Assembly: GCF_003634575.1 (NCBI RefSeq)
Contig: NZ_RBLJ01000005.1
Location: 372,001 to 436,000, forward strand
DNA length: 64,000 nt
DNA from: Photorhabdus asymbiotica
GTDB lineage: Bacteria; Pseudomonadota; Gammaproteobacteria; Enterobacterales; Enterobacteriaceae
Direction of reading: 5' to 3'
The position numbers and the translations under genes were made by a program. Positions 58,919-64,000 of this stretch are shown one piece after another. The notes under the pieces are model-generated. The model searched no databases. It was given only the letters and a program-made list of their open reading frames with translations, and was not told where the DNA came from. Every line of letters starts with the position of its first letter. Position 1 is the first letter of the stretch.

Positions 58919-59692
58919 ATGGATACACAACTAACAGAGCTTCTACGCTTATTACGTAACCTGATCAGAACTGGTGTTGTTACCGAGGTAGATCATGCCC
59001 GAGGTATGTGCCGGATCGCGACAGGCAATCTTGAAACCGATTGGCGGCCTTGGTTGACCATGCGAGCAGGTCATTCCCGTACCTGGTGGGCACCCAGTGT
59101 TAATGAGCAGGTTTTATTACTATCCGTTGGTGGAGAGCTAACCACTTCCTTTGTATTACCGGCTATTTATTCCGATCAATTTCCAGCTCCGTCAGTTTCT
59201 TCCGAAGCTGTTCATATTGCTTTCCCTGATGGAGCCGTAATGGTGTATGAGCCGAAATTTGGTGCCTTAGTGGTAAAAGGTATCAGGACTGCCAGTGTGC
59301 AAGCTATAAATTCCATATCACTTGAGGCAACGAATATAGCACTAAAAGCACACGATAAAATCTCAATATCGGCAAATAACAAAATTGAATTGGCATCGCA
59401 CAACGAAATCTCAATGTCGGCAGATAACAAAATTGGATTGTCATCGCATAACGAAATCGCGATGGGGGCAGATAACAAAATTGGACTGGAGGCGAAAAAA
59501 GACTTTGCACTGAAAGCATATGAAGTCAAGTGTGAAGCAACAAAAGAAATGAGTCTGAAAGCGTCGAAAATTAAATTGGACGGTGATGTTGAAAACACAG
59601 GCGGAAAACTCAGTTCTAACGGTGTGACCTTACATTCTCACCAACACTCTGGTGTCATGGCAGGCGGTGCGACAACAGGAGGCCCCGTATAA
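58919..59692 (+). CDS. Baseplate spike protein V (P2 gpV-like)
   Basis: 257-aa membrane-piercing spike at the tail tip. OB-fold N-terminus (TGVVTEVDHARGMCRIATG, WWAPSVNEQVLLLSVGGEL), then a beta-helix made of 16-residue repeats (about 144-191, consensus SADNKIGLSSHNEIAM). The tip HSHQHSG (H239, H241, H243) fits the iron-binding HxH of spike proteins. Longer than P2 gpV (211) because of the repeats. No ribosome site precedes the ATG. Confidence 0.9.
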   Translation: MDTQLTELLRLLRNLIRTGVVTEVDHARGMCRIATGNLETDWRPWLTMRAGHSRTWWAPSVNEQVLLLSVGGELTTSFVLPAIYSDQFPAPSVSSEAVHIAFPDGAVMVYEPKFGALVVKGIRTASVQAINSISLEATNIALKAHDKISISANNKIELASHNEISMSADNKIGLSSHNEIAMGADNKIGLEAKKDFALKAYEVKCEATKEMSLKASKIKLDGDVENTGGKLSSNGVTLHSHQHSGVMAGGATTGGPV

Positions 59693-60069
59693 TGATGTAT
59701 CTTGGAATGAACCGGCAGACCGGTCGTAGCCTGACAGATTTGGAACATGTACGCCAGTCTGTCAGCGATATCTTACTAACACCCATAGGTAGCCGTGTAG
59801 AACGCCGTACTTATGGTTCTCTGCTACCTGAATTAATTGACTGGCCACAAAACGCAGCCTTACGCCTGCAAGTTATGGCCGCCTGTTATACAGCTATCAG
59901 CCGATGGGAACCGCGAATTAATCTGACAGCTATCACTATAGATACCCCAAAAGACGGAGATACTCAAAAAGACGGAGATACCCAAAAAAACGGCAAAATG
60001 ACAATAGATATATCTGGTCATTATCAGCTGTCCCCTGGGGGTTTTTCTCTATCCATTCCTGTGAGGTAA
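59692..60069 (+). CDS. Baseplate protein W (P2 gpW / T4 gp25-like)
   Basis: 125-aa baseplate wedge protein with the gp25 lysozyme-like fold: YLGMNRQTGRSLTDLEHVRQ, DILLTPIGSRVERRTYGS (the conserved PxGSR motif) and ELIDWPQN. Overlaps V by one base. It carries a short internal repeat, DGDTQK twice near residues 92-103. Confidence 0.93.
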   Translation: MMYLGMNRQTGRSLTDLEHVRQSVSDILLTPIGSRVERRTYGSLLPELIDWPQNAALRLQVMAACYTAISRWEPRINLTAITIDTPKDGDTQKDGDTQKNGKMTIDISGHYQLSPGGFSLSIPVR

Positions 60070-60073
60070 AACA

Positions 60074-61078
60074 ATGCCGAATATTGACCTAAGCCAATTG
60101 CCACCACCTAATGTAGTCGAGCCACTGGATTACGACATCCTGTTGGCTGAACGTAAAGCCAGATTAATATCTCTTTATCCTGAAGAACAACGGGATGCTA
60201 TTACTCGAACATTGGAATTGGAGTCCGAACCTCTGGTTAAGCTACTTGAGGAAAACGTTTACCGGGAATTGATATTGCGCCAGCGGGTTAATGAAGCTGC
60301 CCGTGCAGTAATGTTGGCCTATGCAACTAATAACGATTTAGACCAGTTGGGAGCGAACTATAACGTTACTCGGGCAGTTATGGAGCCTGATAGTACCTTC
60401 CGTAAGCGCATCCAAAATGCCTTCGAAGGGCTAAGTGTTGCAGGGCCGATACGTGCATATGAATATCATGCTTCCAAAGTTAATGAAGGTATTCGTGTTA
60501 ATAAAGATGATGAAAAAGGTAAAGGTGAATATCAAATTGTTGATGATGTTTCAGTCATCAGTCCATCACCAGCTAATGTGACCGTAACTATTTTGTCACA
60601 AAAATGGATATGGGAAAAAGATAAGGACGATAAGGTAGATGAAAAACATAACGGTGTACCTTCACAAGATTTACTGGATAAAGTGGTTGTAGCACTCAAT
60701 GACGAAGATGTCAGGCCAGTTGCTGACCGGGTAAAAGTACAACCAGCCCAAATAGTGGAATATCAGATTGATGCTGTGCTCCATCTTGATCCGACACCCG
60801 AGTCTGAGCCTATTCGTAAATTGGCTCAGCAAAATATGGATAACTATATAAAGGATCAACATAAGTTAGGACGGGATATCCGGTTATCCGCTATTTATGC
60901 CGCGCTGCATGTAGCAGGGGTACAACAGGTGGAATTAAGAGCTCCGACGAAGGATATAATTCTGTGTGAAGATCAAGCTCCTTATTGCTCTAGTGCAAAA
61001 TTAGAACTGGTTAAAACCCAGGCTTCTGATTGTTCCAAACCAAATCCAAATCTCATAATGGGAGGTTATGATGAATGA
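60074..61078 (+). CDS. Baseplate protein J (P2 gpJ-like)
   Basis: 334-aa baseplate wedge protein. PNIDLSQLPPPNVVEPLDYD, RVNEAARAVMLAYATNNDLDQLG and GRDIRLSAIYAALHVAGVQQVEL are the P2 gpJ core. A charged insertion (about residues 140-200, rich in K, D and E) makes it longer than P2 gpJ (302). TGAGG lies upstream. Confidence 0.93.
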   Translation: MPNIDLSQLPPPNVVEPLDYDILLAERKARLISLYPEEQRDAITRTLELESEPLVKLLEENVYRELILRQRVNEAARAVMLAYATNNDLDQLGANYNVTRAVMEPDSTFRKRIQNAFEGLSVAGPIRAYEYHASKVNEGIRVNKDDEKGKGEYQIVDDVSVISPSPANVTVTILSQKWIWEKDKDDKVDEKHNGVPSQDLLDKVVVALNDEDVRPVADRVKVQPAQIVEYQIDAVLHLDPTPESEPIRKLAQQNMDNYIKDQHKLGRDIRLSAIYAALHVAGVQQVELRAPTKDIILCEDQAPYCSSAKLELVKTQASDCSKPNPNLIMGGYDE

Positions 61079-61685
61079 CCGCCTGTTACCAACAGGTTCT
61101 ACTGTTTTGGAGTTAGCAGCTGCTAAGGCATGTTCGCAATTGCAAAACATTCCAATACCGCTTCGCAAACTCTGGAATCCTGATACCTGCCCTGAGGAGT
61201 TATTACCCTATCTGGCATGGGCGTGGTCGGTTGATCGCTGGGATGAGAAGTGGTCGGTAAGTACTAAGCGGGGAGTGATAAAAAATTCGCTGTTTTTACA
61301 CAGACATAAGGGAACTATTGGTGCCGTTCGTCGCGTGGTAGAGCCGCTAGGCTATCTTATTCAAATAAAGGAATGGTGGCAGAACAACGAAACACCGGGC
61401 ACATTCCGGTTAGCGATAGGGGTACAGGAAAACGGCATTACCGAAGAAACTTTTTTAGAGCTGGAACGGCTAATTTTTGATGCCAAGCCTGTAAGTCGTC
61501 ATCTGGTAGGTTTATCAATCAATCTGGATATTAAGGGCGAATTTTATTGCGCTGCGACGAGTTATAGTGGAGATGACCTTACTGTTTACCAATATCTCCC
61601 TGATGTCATCACAACTAGCGACAATGCTCCTTTAGGGGCTGCAATTCATTTGATCGATACAGATACATTGAGGGTTTCACCATGA
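61068..61685 (+). CDS. Tail protein I (P2 gpI-like)
   Basis: 205-aa tail-tip protein joining baseplate and fibre. LPTGSTVLELAAAKACSQLQ, PDTCPEELLPYLAWAWSVDR and KRGVIKNSLFLHRHKGTIGA define the family. GGAGG lies just before two adjacent ATGs (61068, 61071). Overlaps J by 11 bp and the fibre gene by 4 bp (ATGA). Confidence 0.93.
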   Translation: MMNDRLLPTGSTVLELAAAKACSQLQNIPIPLRKLWNPDTCPEELLPYLAWAWSVDRWDEKWSVSTKRGVIKNSLFLHRHKGTIGAVRRVVEPLGYLIQIKEWWQNNETPGTFRLAIGVQENGITEETFLELERLIFDAKPVSRHLVGLSINLDIKGEFYCAATSYSGDDLTVYQYLPDVITTSDNAPLGAAIHLIDTDTLRVSP

Positions 61686-62809
61686 AATACTTTGCAATTT
61701 TAACAAAACTGGGAGCGGCGAAGCTGGCAAATGCAGCTGCTTTGGGAACAAAAGTCGATATTACTCATATGGCTGTTGGTGATGGTGGCGGTAAATTACC
61801 TGATCCTGACGTTAATCAGACACAGCTAGTTAATGAAAAACGTCGAGCCGCAATTAATACATTGAGTGTCGACCCGGTAAACACCAACCAAATTATTGCC
61901 GAACAAATTATCCCTGAAGGTGAGGGTGGTTGGTGGATGCGTGAAATTGGCCTGTTTGACAGTGAAGGTAACTTGATTGCGGTGGCAAACTGCCCGGAAA
62001 CCTATAAACCACAATTACAGGAAGGTTCGGGTAGAACACAAACTATCAGAATGATCTTAATTGTCAGCAATACTGATTCAGTAACATTGAAAATTGATCC
62101 TTCTATAGTTCTGGCAACTCGTGAATATGTAGATAGTTCTATTCTGAAACATGAAAAAAGTCGCAATCACCCAGATGCTACGTTGACAGAGAAAGGTTTT
62201 ACAAAACTCAATAGCGCGACTAACAGTAATGATGAAACCACAGCAGCAACCCCTAAAGCAGTAAAAGCCGCTTATGATAATGCCAATAGTAAATTGGCGA
62301 AAAACCAAAATGGCGCGGATATCCCAGATAAAAATGCTTTTGTGAAAAACCTTGGTTTGTTGGAAAAGCTAATTCCGGTCGGTGTACCTATTCCCTGGCC
62401 AACTGACACACCACCAGAAGGATGGGTTCAGTGTAATGGTGCGGCCTTTGATAAGTCGAAATTTCCGGAGTTAGCTAAGGCTTATCCTGGTGGTAATTTG
62501 CCCGATTTGCGTGGGGAATTTATCCGTGGTTGGGATGCTGGGCGTGGAGTCGATCCATCTCGCACATTATTGGTATGGCAGGAAGGCTCTTATTTACTAC
62601 AGGAAATTGCTGGTCAGCCTGCTGATAATGTTGTTAATTTTTCACTCAATGAACGTATAAAGTTACAGTGGGATACTCCCCAACATAAAGAGATTCCACT
62701 AAGAGCTAGATCTGTAGGTTCAGCAACAACCTGGACTACCAGTGCTGGTTACATAGGAGTATCAAGGCCACGCAACGTAGCGTTTAACTACATTGTAAGG
62801 GCAGCATAA
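61682..62809 (+). CDS. Tail fibre protein (DUF3751 N-terminus, collar C-terminus)
   Basis: 375-aa fibre. Residues about 1-155 form the conserved baseplate-attachment domain (MKYFAILTKLGAAKLANAAA, EGGWWMREIGLFDSEGNLIA). Then come a tail-fibre repeat (EKGFTKLNSATNSNDETTAA), a short linker, and from about residue 222 the variable part KNLGLLEKLIPVG with a tail-collar domain ending RPRNVAFNYIVRAA. Crossover site C falls at codons 220-228, so everything after it is exchangeable. P2 gpH is much longer (669). Confidence 0.92.
   Translation: MKYFAILTKLGAAKLANAAALGTKVDITHMAVGDGGGKLPDPDVNQTQLVNEKRRAAINTLSVDPVNTNQIIAEQIIPEGEGGWWMREIGLFDSEGNLIAVANCPETYKPQLQEGSGRTQTIRMILIVSNTDSVTLKIDPSIVLATREYVDSSILKHEKSRNHPDATLTEKGFTKLNSATNSNDETTAATPKAVKAAYDNANSKLAKNQNGADIPDKNAFVKNLGLLEKLIPVGVPIPWPTDTPPEGWVQCNGAAFDKSKFPELAKAYPGGNLPDLRGEFIRGWDAGRGVDPSRTLLVWQEGSYLLQEIAGQPADNVVNFSLNERIKLQWDTPQHKEIPLRARSVGSATTWTTSAGYIGVSRPRNVAFNYIVRAA
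62340..62365 (+). other. Din-type recombination site C in the intact fibre gene
   Basis: 26 bp: TTGTGAAAAACC, central TT, GGTTTGTTGGAA. Same orientation as site A, inverted relative to site B, and in the same codon phase in all three frames (KNLGL). Confidence 0.8.
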
Positions 62810-63312
62810 TGAGTATATCTGTACTTGAAGAGATCCCGGTGGGAATACCTCTTCCTTGGCCAACTAACATACCACCAAATGGATGGGTAAAATGTAATGG
62901 AGCAATCTTTGATAAATCTTTATATCCAAAATTAGCAGAAGTTTATCCTAGTGGTAGGTTGCCTGATTTACGGGGTGAATTTATCCGTGGATGGGATGAT
63001 GGGCGTGGGGTGGACATTGGTCGATATCTGCTTTCCGATCAATTGGCTGATGTTGCTCCACATAATCACAGGCTTAGCCGGATGTGGTCCAACTCAAGTG
63101 CGGCTACAGCTGATGGTTTGGGAACACCGAACTATATTCTCAATAGTGTCACAAAAGAGGCTAACTACGGAATTGATAGCCGTAGATTGGGTATCGCTAC
63201 CGGAATGGGAAATGGTGGCTTTGGTTATATGGATAATGCGATTTTTGCTTCAACAGGAACAGAAACACGTCCGCGAAACGTGGCATTTAATTACATTGTG
63301 AGGATTGCTTGA
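62809..63312 (+). CDS. Second tail-collar fibre protein
   Basis: 167-aa free-standing collar-domain protein (IPVGIPLPWPTNIPPNGWVK, LPDLRGEFIRGWDDGRGVD, RPRNVAFNYIVRIA), paralogous to the fibre C-terminus and cassette A. It overlaps the fibre stop by one base and the assembly gene by 4 bp. It has a normal ATG start and no crossover site. It may be a displaced former cassette or a separate tip subunit. Confidence 0.8.
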   Translation: MSISVLEEIPVGIPLPWPTNIPPNGWVKCNGAIFDKSLYPKLAEVYPSGRLPDLRGEFIRGWDDGRGVDIGRYLLSDQLADVAPHNHRLSRMWSNSSAATADGLGTPNYILNSVTKEANYGIDSRRLGIATGMGNGGFGYMDNAIFASTGTETRPRNVAFNYIVRIA

Positions 63313-63914
63313 TGAATAAAGCTGTACTTGTACTGGATGAAAATAATATTGCTATCAGTACTGGAAGTATCATTGTGTTTAATTACGATGCGATTACGCT
63401 GGAATATTTAAACAGTACTGATGAACATCTTTCCGTTGGCATTGGTCTTCCTGCTAATTCTTGCACAGACGCACCGCCTAATGCCCAAGAGGGATATGTT
63501 GCCTGCCGTTCATCTGATTTAACTGGCTGGCAAGTTGTGCCAGATTATCGAGGAAAAATAGCTTACAACACACAAACTGGGGAACAGAAAGAAATCATTA
63601 AACCCGGTGAATTGCCTGGAGAACTGACATTCAAACAACCTGTCACCGATTTTGATAAATGGGATGGTGAAAAATGGGTAACGGACATTGAAGCCCAAAA
63701 AGTCAGCCAGATTGAACAGGCAGAACAACAACGAGTCACTCTGCGCCAACGAGCTGATGAGGCCATGACTTTATTACAATATGCTATTGAGGCTGAGATG
63801 GCTTCAGACGCAGAGAAAGCATTGTTGCTTACCTGGAAAAAGTATGTAGTATTACTAAGTCGTGTTGATACTTCACTGGATTCAGATATTGAGTGGCCAC
63901 AAATACCAGAATAA
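63309..63914 (+). CDS. Tail-fibre assembly protein
   Basis: 201-aa Tfa/U/G-family fibre chaperone. N-terminal domain with VYDENN-like VLDENNIAISTG, middle KWDGEKWVTD, and C-terminal coiled region with LRQRADEAMTLLQYAIEAEM and LLTWKKYVVLLSRVD. Ends the fibre cluster just before a terminator. Partner of the fibre or second collar protein. Confidence 0.88.
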   Translation: MMNKAVLVLDENNIAISTGSIIVFNYDAITLEYLNSTDEHLSVGIGLPANSCTDAPPNAQEGYVACRSSDLTGWQVVPDYRGKIAYNTQTGEQKEIIKPGELPGELTFKQPVTDFDKWDGEKWVTDIEAQKVSQIEQAEQQRVTLRQRADEAMTLLQYAIEAEMASDAEKALLLTWKKYVVLLSRVDTSLDSDIEWPQIPE

Positions 63915-63924
63915 TGAAGCTGTT

Positions 63925-63959
63925 AAGACCGGGTATTATGCTACTCTCCGGTCTTTTTC
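63925..63959 (+). terminator. Terminator after the fibre cluster
   Basis: 8-bp stem AAGACCGG / CCGGTCTT with a 15-nt loop and TTTTTC. Same stem sequence as the one at 54339-54364. Confidence 0.85.
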
Positions 63960-64000
63960 AATAATGCAAATGAATGGTGTATCTGAAGTAAGTAATAGAG

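Noticed and set aside
59212..59598. Antisense 128-codon frame in gene V
   Set aside because: It is generated by the 48-bp repeats of gene V; the repetitive cysteine/serine-rich product has no start signal.
61068..63314. Frameshift or fission between I, fibre, second collar and assembly genes
   Set aside because: The 1-11 bp overlaps are normal translational coupling, and each protein has complete family ends.

Overview
The window looks like the oriC-proximal chromosome of an insect-associated enterobacterium, most likely Photorhabdus (or the close relative Xenorhabdus). This is inferred from E. coli-like gene order, moderate-to-low GC, ERIC repeats, close protein similarity to enterobacterial housekeeping genes and a P2-type tail locus with an invertase. 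The species was not confirmed by any search.

Left part (1-11.2 kb): the 5' part of mrcA (minus strand), then divergently the PilMNO/secretin-like hofM-hofN-hofO-hofQ set, followed by the dam superoperon aroK-aroB-damX-dam-rpe-gph-trpS. hofP is missing as a gene. The start of hofQ carries a HofP-like stub, which suggests a deletion fusion.

11.2-20 kb: an AT-rich stretch with an orphan ORF lies between two near-identical hairpins. It is followed by yiiM and sodA (minus, with a Fur box), acs-yjcH-actP for acetate use, and an OpgE-like phosphoethanolamine transferase.

20-33.2 kb: a complete rRNA operon on the minus strand (16S, tRNA-Glu, 23S, 5S) with P1/P2 promoters, boxA and a terminator. Its 23S gene has an extra segment of about 126 nt in helix 25. 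Next come hsrA and the ribose operon rbsDACBKR (minus) with two RbsR operators; an ERIC element sits between rbsB and rbsK.

33.4-52.5 kb: ravA-viaA, asnA/asnC, mioC, the chromosomal origin oriC (DnaA boxes, four AT-rich 13-mers, 12 GATC sites), mnmG-rsmG, the nine-gene ATP synthase operon atpIBEFHAGDC, and glmU-glmS. The rRNA operon on the left and mnmG/atp on the right are both transcribed away from oriC.

52.5-64 kb: downstream of glmS (the Tn7 target region) there is an ERIC copy, a Zur-controlled rpmE2-rpmJ2 pair, and then a P2/186-like phage-tail island. The island has two converging promoterless tail-fibre cassettes, a Pin/Gin-type serine invertase, a CI-type repressor and tail/baseplate genes X, V, W, J, I. 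It continues with an intact tail fibre, a second collar protein and a fibre assembly protein.

The most notable system is in this island. Three 26-bp Din-type crossover sites (core AAACC-TT-GGTTT or a one-base variant) sit inside the fibre reading frames at 53533-53558, 55899-55924 (inverted) and 62340-62365. Their geometry predicts a two-step switch. The left pair would flip the silent cassettes. The right pair would flip a roughly 6.4 kb block carrying the invertase, repressor, baseplate operon and fibre N-terminus onto whichever cassette is adjacent.
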